Shown: piece after piece, positions 24,493-31,917 of the stretch
How positions within the stretch are numbered: position 1 is the stretch's first letter
How the letters are laid out: each line of letters opens with the position of its first letter
Assembly: GCA_035635475.1 (NCBI GenBank)
Contig: DASQAZ010000004.1
Coordinates: 1-35,435, forward strand
Direction of reading: 5' to 3'
DNA length: 35,435 nt
Source: VBOC01 sp035635475
GTDB taxonomy: Bacteria > Bacteroidota > Ignavibacteria > UBA10030 > SZUA-254
Notes under the pieces: generated by a model
What the model saw: the letters and a program-made list of their open reading frames with translations, nothing else
Told to the model about the DNA's origin: nothing
The model's database searches: none
Position numbers and translations under genes: made by a program

Positions 24493-26592
24493 CTATCTCT
24501 GCAACACCGCTTTGACGACGCGCCTGAACGATGTTCCGGTGCCCGCGGCCGGACGGGCATCAAGCCGCAGGAAGTAGACGCCGCTAACATGGTCGGCGGC
24601 GTTCCAGGAAACAGATTTTTGACCCGCCAACTCGATCCCATCGGCAAGGGTCGCGACGAGCTGGCCCAAGACGCTGTACACCCGGATAAGAACGCGGCTG
24701 TCGACGGGAAGATCGTAACGAACGACGGTCGCGCTATTGAAAGGGTTGGGGAACGCCTGATTGAGCGTGTAGTCCGAGGGCGACACGCCTGCGGCTCTTA
24801 AGAACAAGGACCGTGGGGGCGTTGTGAGCTTGATCGCGCCGCGGCCCGTCAAGGACACGCCTCTGCCATCGATCCCCAGTGTGACCGTACCGTCGACCGC
24901 CTCGACATCCCAGGCGGCGGTGATGGGGTACAATGCGGACGAGATTACGATCCCCGATTCTCTGCCCCCGGATGCGGCGAGAAATTGGAGCTCGTGTCCG
25001 GAGGAAAACCGGACGTCAAATGCGCCGGGCGGCGGAATCGGCGGGAGCTCGCCGGCGGAACCGGCCTCCCCATCCCGGCGGACGCTAAAATAAAGAGCTT
25101 TCTCGCGTCCCATGGCATCCCGGATGGTAAGGCGGCTTTTCCCTTGCAGGTCCCGCCGCGCGGGATCGGCACTTGCGGCGGACGGGAGCGAACTGCCGGA
25201 AGCGGTATCCAAAATCAGCTTTCCCTGAGCGCTAACTTTTAGCCAGTACCCGTACCCGGGGACAATTGTATCGGCAACAAAATAAGAACCATTGAATCCG
25301 AACATCGGCGAGCTGATGATCCCACCCGGCAGCGATGCGATGGCGTGGCTGGAATGCGGCACCGCGAGCGATCCGATCATGTTCCACCCCTTCAGCGCAT
25401 CGATCGTGTCTTGGACCACCGGAAAACCGGTCAACGATGCGGTCTGACCAGTATTGAACTTCAACCAGTATCCCAGGCCGATCGATAAGAGCGACTGTGT
25501 GACGTACGAACCCTGGTAGGAGAAAGCATGAGAAACGGCCGTCGGGAAAAGGGTCGTTGTCCTCCGGTCGGGTGCGTTCACCGGCAGCGAGACCATGTTC
25601 CAGCCTGCCGCTATTTGCCGGTCGACCGTAAAAAACGCGCCCGGAGCGAGCACGACAATCCTTCCCTTCATTCCGATTGAGGCGTGGACGGTGCAAACAT
25701 AGTAATGGGTTCCAAGCGCGGATAAGATTGCGCTTCCCCCTCCGTGCGGAAGGTCGAACCCGCCGTTGGAGACCGTGTCATTCGCAAGCCAGGTCGATCG
25801 GCTCACCTCCCGCGCCGTGTGCATCGGGTCGAGGACAAAATGAACCGTATCGCCGGAGACAACGGCCAGGCTTTCCGGAACGAACGTGAATACGGCCGAG
25901 CTCATGATCGTATGTGCGCCAAAATTCAGGAAGCTGATCGTGTGGTTTTCGCCCGAGAACACCGTCACCGGCCACTGATGGGCAGCCGTCGCCCCCTGCG
26001 ACACGCCGTCGACGTCGACGGAAATATGGGACCACGATGCGCTGTCGGCTTCGACGGCAACGTATGTTCCGCCGGGAAGATTACCGGCCGTGAACGACTT
26101 CCCGGAGACGACGGAATCAAGGACAACGCCGGAGCCGACCGAGTCCCTGTATAATTTAAGGCTCCAGTTTTTCATCATCCGGTCGGCGGTTGTGGAGATG
26201 TTCCCATCCTGATCGACAGTGCTCTCCACTGTGAGCGAGTTCAGCGGGGGGGGAGGGGCCGGGTTAACGGCGATGATTCCTTTCATTCCAATCGACGCGT
26301 GCGGCTCGCAGACATAGTAGTGCGTCCCCGTGTCGGTGAGGACTATCGTGCCGCCGCCGAACGGCACCATAAAACCGCCGTTTGAAGTGTTTCCATTCAC
26401 GTCCCAAGTCGCCTTGCTCACCTCGACTGCGTCGTGCATCGCGGCAATGACGAATTGTACGGTATCCCCGGAAACAATTGTCACATTGTTCGGTGAGAAG
26501 GTGAACCCAGAGTTGCTAATCGTGTGCACTGTTGCGAGCCCCCTCGACGCAGAGACCGTCAGGGCCGCGATGATATAAAAAAGCGTTCTCAT
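24493..26592 (-). CDS. Secreted protein with two cupredoxin domains and type IX sorting domain
   Basis: 699 residues. A short signal peptide (1-21) precedes cupredoxin domain 1 with copper ligands H53, C95, H98 and M103. A linker domain (about 115-225, N-L-P-G-G-T-Y-V-A-V) leads to cupredoxin domain 2 with H258, C300, H303 and M308. Both use the Y-Y-V-C-x-x-H-A-S-I-G-M-K-G signature. Next is the W-N-M-V-S-L-P-V module (about 325-468) shared with the beta-propeller protein at 8766-11147, then a further beta-rich region and a type A sorting domain (QAFPNPFNSATVVRYDLP, about 605-699). AGGAG lies 5 bases before ATG 26592. The gene follows a single-domain cupredoxin by 75 bp on the same strand. 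Type 1 copper domains usually carry electrons or hold copper; a surface electron-transfer or copper-buffering role is inference. Confidence 0.9.
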   Translation of the reverse strand: MRTLFYIIAALTVSASRGLATVHTISNSGFTFSPNNVTIVSGDTVQFVIAAMHDAVEVSKATWDVNGNTSNGGFMVPFGGGTIVLTDTGTHYYVCEPHASIGMKGIIAVNPAPPPPLNSLTVESTVDQDGNISTTADRMMKNWSLKLYRDSVGSGVVLDSVVSGKSFTAGNLPGGTYVAVEADSASWSHISVDVDGVSQGATAAHQWPVTVFSGENHTISFLNFGAHTIMSSAVFTFVPESLAVVSGDTVHFVLDPMHTAREVSRSTWLANDTVSNGGFDLPHGGGSAILSALGTHYYVCTVHASIGMKGRIVVLAPGAFFTVDRQIAAGWNMVSLPVNAPDRRTTTLFPTAVSHAFSYQGSYVTQSLLSIGLGYWLKFNTGQTASLTGFPVVQDTIDALKGWNMIGSLAVPHSSHAIASLPGGIISSPMFGFNGSYFVADTIVPGYGYWLKVSAQGKLILDTASGSSLPSAASADPARRDLQGKSRLTIRDAMGREKALYFSVRRDGEAGSAGELPPIPPPGAFDVRFSSGHELQFLAASGGRESGIVISSALYPITAAWDVEAVDGTVTLGIDGRGVSLTGRGAIKLTTPPRSLFLRAAGVSPSDYTLNQAFPNPFNSATVVRYDLPVDSRVLIRVYSVLGQLVATLADGIELAGQKSVSWNAADHVSGVYFLRLDARPAAGTGTSFRRVVKAVLQR

Positions 26593-26667
26593 CTGACTCC
26601 TCTCGAGTTTGTGAGACGAGATTAAAGACGGGTTGATCGTCTGATCCCCGGCCGCTGCTCTCCCCGC

Positions 26668-27039
26668 TTAATGTACGGTTATTGTCCCCGTCATACCCAT
26701 TGCGCTGTGGTACGTGCAGTGGTACCCGAAGGTTCCTGCAGTGTTGAACGTTGTCGTTGCGCTGCTTCCCGCGGGCATATTCCCGGTGTCCCAATTTCCA
26801 GGAGTGTCACTCGTCGAGGTGTGGGCGATCGCATCCGTGTTTTTCCACGTGATTGTTGTGCCCTTTGTGACCGTAAGAGTGCTCGGGCTGAAGGTTGACC
26901 CCGGCATGGTGACTGTATTCGAAGCCGGAGGAGGCGGGGTTCCGTAGGAGGTTGTCCCCGAGTCGTTCTTGCAGCCTGGAGATCCCGAAAGTGCGCTCAT
27001 CAAAGCAATGACTCCCAATGACATCAGTGTTTTTTTCAT
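26668..27039 (-). CDS. Small plastocyanin-like cupredoxin, probable lipoprotein
   Basis: 123 residues: a signal peptide (M-K-K-T-L-M-S-L-G-V-I-A-L-M-S-A-L-S-G) followed by C23 in an imperfect lipobox (S-P-G-C), a proline/serine linker, then one cupredoxin domain. Copper ligands H73, C108, H111 and M116 are all present (Y-H-C-T-Y-H-S-A-M-G-M). The GAGGA ribosome site is 8 bases before ATG 27039, and a near-consensus sigma-54 promoter lies at 27107-27122, giving a leader of about 57 nt. Likely periplasmic or membrane-tethered electron carrier or copper-binding protein. First gene of the copper-protein cluster. Confidence 0.92.
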   Translation of the reverse strand: MKKTLMSLGVIALMSALSGSPGCKNDSGTTSYGTPPPPASNTVTMPGSTFSPSTLTVTKGTTITWKNTDAIAHTSTSDTPGNWDTGNMPAGSSATTTFNTAGTFGYHCTYHSAMGMTGTITVH

Positions 27040-27106
27040 GGCGAATCCTCATTCGATAATCGGTTATTATGCCGGTTATATTGGGCCCGGCCTATCACCC
27101 TTCAGT

Positions 27107-27122
27107 TGCAACAGGCGTACCA
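27107..27122 (-). promoter_or_regulatory. Sigma-54 (-24/-12) promoter for the cupredoxin cluster
   Basis: The minus strand reads TGGTACGCCTGTTGCA against TGGCACG-N4-TTGCW: one mismatch, with GG and GC 10 nt apart as required. Transcription would start near 27096. A perfect dyad lies about 110 bp upstream, and a sigma-54 activator is encoded in the same cluster. Confidence 0.78.
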
Positions 27123-27217
27123 CAATTCCGAAGTGGTGAAAGGGGCTCCTACGCCATGATTCGGGAGGCTGCTTGTGGAGTGTATGTCACATCGATTCGG
27201 CGCGCTCGGGAGGGTGT

Positions 27218-27233
27218 GTGGCACGGATGCCAC
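27218..27233. promoter_or_regulatory. Dyad GTGGCA-N4-TGCCAC, candidate enhancer for the NtrC-type regulator
   Basis: Perfect 6-bp inverted arms are separated by CGGA. They are centred about 111 bp upstream of the -24/-12 element, the usual enhancer distance for bacterial sigma-54 activators. The GTGGCA half recurs upstream of the second sigma-54 promoter (18968-18983). Confidence 0.45.
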
Positions 27234-27311
27234 CAGGACTGCGGGATTCGCGGGGAGTAACGTTATTCAACGAACGCGGAGACCAGGGGAAAGAAGTTAC
27301 GTGCGAATGGT

Positions 27312-27596
27312 TTATCGGACCTGCGGTTTCTTGAAGTGGGATTTTCGGCGGCCACCCGGCCGGTTCGCGCGGGAAACTGCTATGGCTTTTCCTTTGAGGG
27401 ACGTTCCGTTGAGCGTCTCTATCGCGCTGAGGCCCTGCGCCTCCGTCTGCATGATTACAAATCCATACCCGAGCGGCTCATGTGTCCGGAGGTTGGTGAT
27501 GATTTCAACGGATTCGACTGTCCCGCACGATTCAAAGGCAGTTTTCAGTTCCTGCTCTGTGAGATCGGCCGGCAAGTTTCCGACATGAATATTCAT
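27312..27596 (-). CDS. RRM-domain RNA-binding protein (short form)
   Basis: From ATG 27596 the protein has 94 residues: one RNA recognition motif and a short basic tail (G-G-R-R-K-S-H-F-K-K). RNP2 is I-H-V-G-N-L and RNP1 is L-G-Y-G-F-V-I-M; the usual aromatic positions of RNP1 are partly kept. GAGGAG stands just before this ATG. The longer frame to 27638 adds 14 residues that do not belong to the domain. It is the downstream member of a tandem pair of paralogues with an 81-bp gap. Single-RRM proteins in bacteria bind single-stranded RNA and are often cold-regulated (family knowledge). Confidence 0.9.
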   Translation of the reverse strand: MNIHVGNLPADLTEQELKTAFESCGTVESVEIITNLRTHEPLGYGFVIMQTEAQGLSAIETLNGTSLKGKAIAVSRANRPGGRRKSHFKKPQVR

Positions 27597-27677
27597 CTGC
27601 TCCTCGTTTGCGACGGGCAGGATCGCAGTCACCCGCACAAATTATCCGCGCGGGCTCGCCGATCTCTCAGCGCGTCC

Positions 27678-28004
27678 TTACCAGGATCGCCGGCCTCCGC
27701 CTCCGCCCCTTCGTCCGCCGCCCGATCTGCCGCCATCCCAGCCGCCGCCCGACCTGCGCTCGGGGCGGGGTCGTGCCTCATTGACGTCGAGCGAACGCCC
27801 CTTCATTTCCTTTCCGTGTAATGCTTCGATCGCAGCCTTTGCTTCCGCTTCGACCGGCATTTCGACGAATGCAAACCCCTTGGAGACGCCGTTGAAACGA
27901 TCTTTGACGATCGTTGCTTCCTTGATCTCTCCGAAAGCCTGGAACGCTTCCTTAAGATCTTCTTCCGTGACATCCCGCGACAAGTTGCCGACGTAAAGTC
28001 TCAT
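27678..28004 (-). CDS. RRM-domain RNA-binding protein with glycine/arginine-rich tail
   Basis: 108 residues. One RRM (about 1-78) has RNP2 L-Y-V-G-N-L and RNP1 K-G-F-A-F-V-E-M. A glycine/arginine-rich tail of about 28 residues (R-R-S-G-G-G-W-D-G-G) follows, as in cyanobacterial and plant glycine-rich RNA-binding proteins. ATG 28004 has AGAGG seven bases upstream. A promoter at 28150-28178 implies a leader near 140 nt, a length common for cold-induced genes. Probably acts as an RNA chaperone or stability factor in the cytoplasm, and likely co-transcribed with the shorter paralogue downstream. Confidence 0.93.
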   Translation of the reverse strand: MRLYVGNLSRDVTEEDLKEAFQAFGEIKEATIVKDRFNGVSKGFAFVEMPVEAEAKAAIEALHGKEMKGRSLDVNEARPRPERRSGGGWDGGRSGGGRRGGGGGRRSW

Positions 28005-28149
28005 GGTAACCTCTTGTAATGATGAGAAGTGAATTGCGGTCTATGCACGGGCTGTGGAGCCAAAAGAAGGCCTAACGGTTCCTCTCCGGTGAGTCCTGCG
28101 GCGGGGAGTACTATGCACCGCTCAGTGCGAGCTAGCCGTTGAATGGATT

Positions 28150-28178
28150 AACATACCTTAAATAAACATCGTTTCCAA
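28150..28178 (-). promoter_or_regulatory. Sigma-70-type promoter for the RRM gene pair
   Basis: On the minus strand TTGGAA (28178-28173), a 17-bp spacer and TATGTT (28155-28150). It predicts a leader of about 140 nt before ATG 28004. Confidence 0.45.
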
Positions 28179-28214
28179 ATAACCTCTCTATAATAGTAGC
28201 CGCGCGTCAGAGAG

Positions 28215-28236
28215 CAGACCCATTTGTTGCGGTCTG
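28215..28236 (-). terminator. Weak hairpin after the MFS gene
   Basis: CAGACC (28215-28220) and GGTCTG (28231-28236) pair around a 10-nt loop, 21 bp past the stop of the minus-strand MFS gene. No T-run follows, so termination here is uncertain. Confidence 0.35.
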
Positions 28237-28257
28237 TTCAGATTTGGGGAAAAAGCG

Positions 28258-29598
28258 CTATTTCTCCGGCGGCAGGGCGGCGTCCGTGATCGCGTAGATA
28301 CCGGGAGATACCTCCGGAATTATTCCCAACCGTACGTAAATCGGCCGCACTTCTTTCCGGAATGACGGGAGCCGGGCGGCAAATATGACCGCTGCTATAA
28401 TACATACCATCCCGCTGATGAACAAAGTCCTCGGGGCCCCGATTGTACCGGCGAGACTTCCGGCGAGCAGGCTGCCGAAGGGCGCCATTCCGAGGAAGCA
28501 GAGCGCGTAAAAACTCATGACGCGGCCGCGTTTGTCGTCGTCTACGATTGTTTGAAGAATGGTGTTGCTCGTCCCCATCTGAAGCATCATTCCGAGGCCG
28601 ACGAAGCACAAGAGGAGCATCGAAAGCCAGACCGTGTGCGAGAGAGTAAACGCCGCGAGGCCGGCCCCGAAGAGGCCCGCCGCAAGGGGAATCCACCGTC
28701 CCAATCCGACCACGGTCGTGCGCGAGGCGAGCAAGAGAGCTCCGGTCACAGCGCCGACGCCCGTCGCCCCCATGAGTGCGCCGAGCGTGTTGGGGCCTCC
28801 ACCGAGAACGTCCCTCGCAAAGATCGGCATCAAAACGGCGTAGGGCATGCCCGTCAGGCTGACCAGCGCAAGGAGCAACAATATTCTCCGGATCGGAGAA
28901 GATCCGGCCACGTATCGAAATCCCTCCAGCAATCCCTTGAGTATCCCCTGCTGTATCGCGTCCCGCTTCCGCGGGGTGATCTTCATGGCCGTCAGCGCGT
29001 AAATGACCGCGATGTAGCTGAGCGCATTCAGGACAAAGCAGGCCCCCTCCCCGACGGCGGCGATGACCATTCCCGCTATCGCGGGTCCGATAAGGCGGGC
29101 GCCATTGAACAGCGACGAATTGAGGGCGATCGCATTTCCGAGGTCCTCTCTGTTTTCAATCATATCGAGGAGGAAGGATTGCCGTATCGGCACGTCGAAG
29201 GCGTTGACCAGCCCAAGGAAAATACTGAGGGAAACGATATGCCAAACGGCAACGACGCCGGTGAGAGTCAGAACTGCAAGGAGTGCAGCTTGCGCCATTG
29301 CGAGCGACTGCGTTACGATCAACATGCGATGCCGGTTCCAACGGTCGGCGAGCACGCCGGCGAACGCGCTCAGGAGAAAGGCAGGCATCTGACCCGCAAA
29401 CCCGACGACCCCGAGGAGAAACGGAGAATTGGTCATCCGGTAAACAAGCCAGATCATTGCGACTTGCTGCATCCAGGTTCCGATGAGGGAGACGAGCTGA
29501 CCCCCGAAGAAGAGCCGGTAATTGCGGTAACGCAGAGTACGGAAGACGTGCGCGAAGCCACCCAGGTCAACAGGACGCGGAGCTTTTTTCATAGGCAT
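28258..29598 (-). CDS. MFS exporter, EntS/MFS_3-like
   Basis: A 446-residue inner-membrane protein with about twelve hydrophobic segments. The N-terminus (F-R-T-L-R-Y-R-N-Y-R-L-F-F-G-G-Q-L-V-S-L-I-G-T-W-M-Q) and the A-G-V-L-A-D-R-W-N-R-H-R loop are hallmarks of the MFS_3 group, which includes enterobactin exporter EntS and many small-molecule exporters. D-V-P-I-R-Q-S-F-L-L-D and N-A-I-A-L-N-S are also typical. Substrate unknown. ATG 29598 and ATG 29592 are both possible; no clear ribosome site stands before either. It follows the radical SAM gene on the same strand but a terminator hairpin (29620-29657) lies between, so it may have a separate promoter. Confidence 0.92.
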   Translation of the reverse strand: MPMKKAPRPVDLGGFAHVFRTLRYRNYRLFFGGQLVSLIGTWMQQVAMIWLVYRMTNSPFLLGVVGFAGQMPAFLLSAFAGVLADRWNRHRMLIVTQSLAMAQAALLAVLTLTGVVAVWHIVSLSIFLGLVNAFDVPIRQSFLLDMIENREDLGNAIALNSSLFNGARLIGPAIAGMVIAAVGEGACFVLNALSYIAVIYALTAMKITPRKRDAIQQGILKGLLEGFRYVAGSSPIRRILLLLALVSLTGMPYAVLMPIFARDVLGGGPNTLGALMGATGVGAVTGALLLASRTTVVGLGRWIPLAAGLFGAGLAAFTLSHTVWLSMLLLCFVGLGMMLQMGTSNTILQTIVDDDKRGRVMSFYALCFLGMAPFGSLLAGSLAGTIGAPRTLFISGMVCIIAAVIFAARLPSFRKEVRPIYVRLGIIPEVSPGIYAITDAALPPEK

Positions 29599-29619
29599 GC
29601 GTCCGGGGTGCTAGAAGAG

Positions 29620-29657
29620 AAAGGCTCCCGTCGACACACCGCTCGACGAGAGCCTTT
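29620..29657 (-). terminator. Rho-independent-type terminator of the radical SAM gene
   Basis: AAAGGCTC (29620-29627) pairs with GAGCCTTT (29650-29657), and CGTCGA (29629-29634) pairs with TCGACG (29643-29648), with one mismatch between the two stems and an 8-nt loop. On the minus strand a T/C-rich stretch (TTTCTCTTCT) follows. Confidence 0.75.
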
Positions 29658-29676
29658 AAACGGACTTCCGATTTCG

Positions 29677-31689
29677 CTATTTGCCAACGACGAGGAAGTA
29701 GGTCAGGAACCTGAGACCGTTCACCCATTCGAACATCCACACCTCGATCCATTTCAGCGGATTCCATATATGTAAATACCATCGCCGCCAGATCCTCTGG
29801 GCGTATGCCCTGGTATAGGAACCGGCGAATGGATTCCGCTTTCTGAACCAGAGGCTGACGACCGAGGGTACTTTGACCTCCGGCATCTCATCGTGAAGCT
29901 TCTGGTAGAATGTGACAAGCTCCCCGGCCTTGAGGTCACGCCAATCGAGAATTTCCTGCTTCGTCTTCAGAATATGTTCGTGAAGGGCCTCCTCGATCCG
30001 GGACTTCGGCCGGCTCCGCAGCCAGACCTCTTCGAACTGTAAGAAGAGTTTCGCTATTGCCCGGATCCGCGTAACGGCCGACCTGAGACGGCCCCACCAG
30101 AACGTCAGGGGGGATTCCAGCGGGAGGCCGGCTCGCCGGTCGCGGCGGTGCCGGATGGTCCAGAACCCGCAGTTCATCGGGTGCAGGCGTTCGATTCTCG
30201 ATGCGTACAGGTACCAGGCGAAGAAGAAGATCCTGTCCCAATAATAGCGCCAATCGTGCCGCCAGATCTTGAGGACGTTAACCATATGTTCCGTGGAGTA
30301 GAATTGTTCCCACGTTTTCCGGTACGCCTCCATGAGTTCATCTTTTGTCATGCGCTCCGGAGCCACCGCCACATGCGCGGAATCGTATGTATTAAAATCC
30401 GCGTCCATCCACCTTCGGTCGTGCCACCACCGCTGGTGGTCCTTCGAACCGGGGAGAGGCGTCAGGATGTAAAACGAGGCGGAATCGAACCCGATTCGCT
30501 GCAGTTCCGCGATATCCTGCTTGATGCTCTCCGGGGTGTCAAATGGCAAGCCGAGGATATACCCCGCGTGGGTCGCGATGCCCTGCGTGTGGCAGTGATC
30601 CACGAGGCCCTTGTACTCGGATACCTGGTTCTGGAACTTCTCCTGCGAGCGGAGGTTTTCGCGGTTCACACTCTCGACCCCGAAGAAAACCTGGTTGCAG
30701 CCTGCTTTTGAAGCCAGGATGAAAAAATCCCCGCCGGGGATCTTTCGCGCCGCGAGATCGCTCTGCATCATAAATGTAAACGGGATCTTTTCTTCTTCTC
30801 TCAAACGAGTGAGGCCCGCAAATAGCTCACGCCAGCGCGGGTTTCGCGCGATATTATCATCCGTGAAGAAGCAGTGTGCAATGCCCGCTTCGTTATAGCT
30901 CTGCCGCACGAATTCAACGACCTGCAGGGGATCGCGGCATCGCATCGTTCTGCCCTGCACATTGATGATTGTGCAAAAGTCGCATGTAAAAACGCACCCG
31001 CGTCCTGTATCGATCGTGCTGAACGGGGAAGCAAATCCCTTCAGGTCCTCTTTCGTAAGCCGGGGCGTTGGGAGATCGGCCAGATCGGGCGTCTTGTCCA
31101 GGAAATTATAGAGCCCGCGGGATTGACCGCAGATTACATCCTCCACGATGCCCGGCAGCCGGCCGCCCTCGACCTCTCCGGCGACGAGCGTGATACCCTT
31201 CGTTAACGCCTCGCGGAGGTCGGTCGTGAGGCCGATCATGGAAAGCATTCCGCTCACGTGGAATCCGCCGATCAGGACGGGAATCCTGTGGGGGAGGAAC
31301 CAGGCCGCGATATCGAGCGCGCGCGGGTACTGATTCGATTGCACGCCGACGAGCATGACGATGCTTTTCACGCCGGGTTTTGCCGACCGCTTGATGATTT
31401 CTTTCATAGGAACCCGTTCGATCGCCTCATCGATCTGCCGCACTCTCAGCTTCACACCCGAGAAGAATGGGTAGTTGGCGAGATCACGGGCCAGCGTGCC
31501 CATCTGCGTGAGCGTGTTGCTCCTGATTACGCCGACGCGGGTTTTGATCGGGTATCCGTCGTCCGTGTAATTCGTCGCACGTATCAATGTGAGATCCAGT
31601 TCATGCATGCCGTACATGGAGGCCGTCTGGGGGTGGGCGGAAATTTCCGGTTGTTGAATCAAATCTTCGACTGCAGATTCACTCTGCAT
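29677..31689 (-). CDS. B12-binding-type radical SAM protein, substrate unknown
   Basis: 670 residues. The N-terminal part (about 50-190) looks like a cobalamin-binding Rossmann domain (S-I-V-M-L-V-G-V-Q-S-N-Q-Y-P-R-A and I-P-V-L-I-G-G-F-H-V-S-G). A radical SAM core follows with the 4Fe-4S cysteines C232, C236 and C239 in G-C-V-F-T-C-D-F-C, then F-F-T-D-D-N-I, a G-V-E-S motif and H-A-G-Y-I-L-G-L-P-F-D-T. The C-terminal 230 residues are rich in W, R and Y (W-R-H-D-W-R-Y-Y-W-D-R-I-F-F-F-A-W-Y-L) and may associate with the membrane. No family name with a known reaction is certain. ATG 31689 is preceded by GAGGTG with 7 bases between; a promoter is seen at 31739-31766. No methyl-acceptor or partner gene lies beside it. 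Confidence 0.9.
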   Translation of the reverse strand: MQSESAVEDLIQQPEISAHPQTASMYGMHELDLTLIRATNYTDDGYPIKTRVGVIRSNTLTQMGTLARDLANYPFFSGVKLRVRQIDEAIERVPMKEIIKRSAKPGVKSIVMLVGVQSNQYPRALDIAAWFLPHRIPVLIGGFHVSGMLSMIGLTTDLREALTKGITLVAGEVEGGRLPGIVEDVICGQSRGLYNFLDKTPDLADLPTPRLTKEDLKGFASPFSTIDTGRGCVFTCDFCTIINVQGRTMRCRDPLQVVEFVRQSYNEAGIAHCFFTDDNIARNPRWRELFAGLTRLREEEKIPFTFMMQSDLAARKIPGGDFFILASKAGCNQVFFGVESVNRENLRSQEKFQNQVSEYKGLVDHCHTQGIATHAGYILGLPFDTPESIKQDIAELQRIGFDSASFYILTPLPGSKDHQRWWHDRRWMDADFNTYDSAHVAVAPERMTKDELMEAYRKTWEQFYSTEHMVNVLKIWRHDWRYYWDRIFFFAWYLYASRIERLHPMNCGFWTIRHRRDRRAGLPLESPLTFWWGRLRSAVTRIRAIAKLFLQFEEVWLRSRPKSRIEEALHEHILKTKQEILDWRDLKAGELVTFYQKLHDEMPEVKVPSVVSLWFRKRNPFAGSYTRAYAQRIWRRWYLHIWNPLKWIEVWMFEWVNGLRFLTYFLVVGK

Positions 31690-31738
31690 GACTTACACCT
31701 CGAGAGTTATGGACCGATGCCGTTGAATGCACGCAGCT

Positions 31739-31766
31739 AAGATAGGAAAAGGAGGGCAGAAAGCAA
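31739..31766 (-). promoter_or_regulatory. Sigma-70-type promoter for the radical SAM gene
   Basis: On the minus strand TTGCTT (31766-31761), a 16-bp spacer and TATCTT (31744-31739), about 50 bp before ATG 31689. Confidence 0.45.
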
Positions 31767-31867
31767 AGCTGGGGGTGTCCTGCGCCGCCTCATTTGCTTG
31801 AAATGGGGTGAAACCGCCGGTTATGGCCGGTTCGGGGTAAAAAATACCGGAGTTAGAATCGCAGGGG

Positions 31868-31883
31868 GCGCCGTGCGCGGCGC
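31868..31883 (-). terminator. GC-rich hairpin after msrA
   Basis: GCGCCG (31868-31873) and CGGCGC (31878-31883) form a perfect 6-bp stem with a 4-nt loop, about 35 bp past the msrA stop. No T-run follows, so it may be only a weak terminator. Confidence 0.35.
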
Positions 31884-31917
31884 AAGACTCATCGCGGGTT
31901 TGGGCAACCCATCGACC

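Noticed and set aside
28552..29775. Plus-strand open frame of 407 codons opposite the MFS exporter
   Set aside because: The translation is highly charged with no domain, as expected from the reverse of a transmembrane protein gene.
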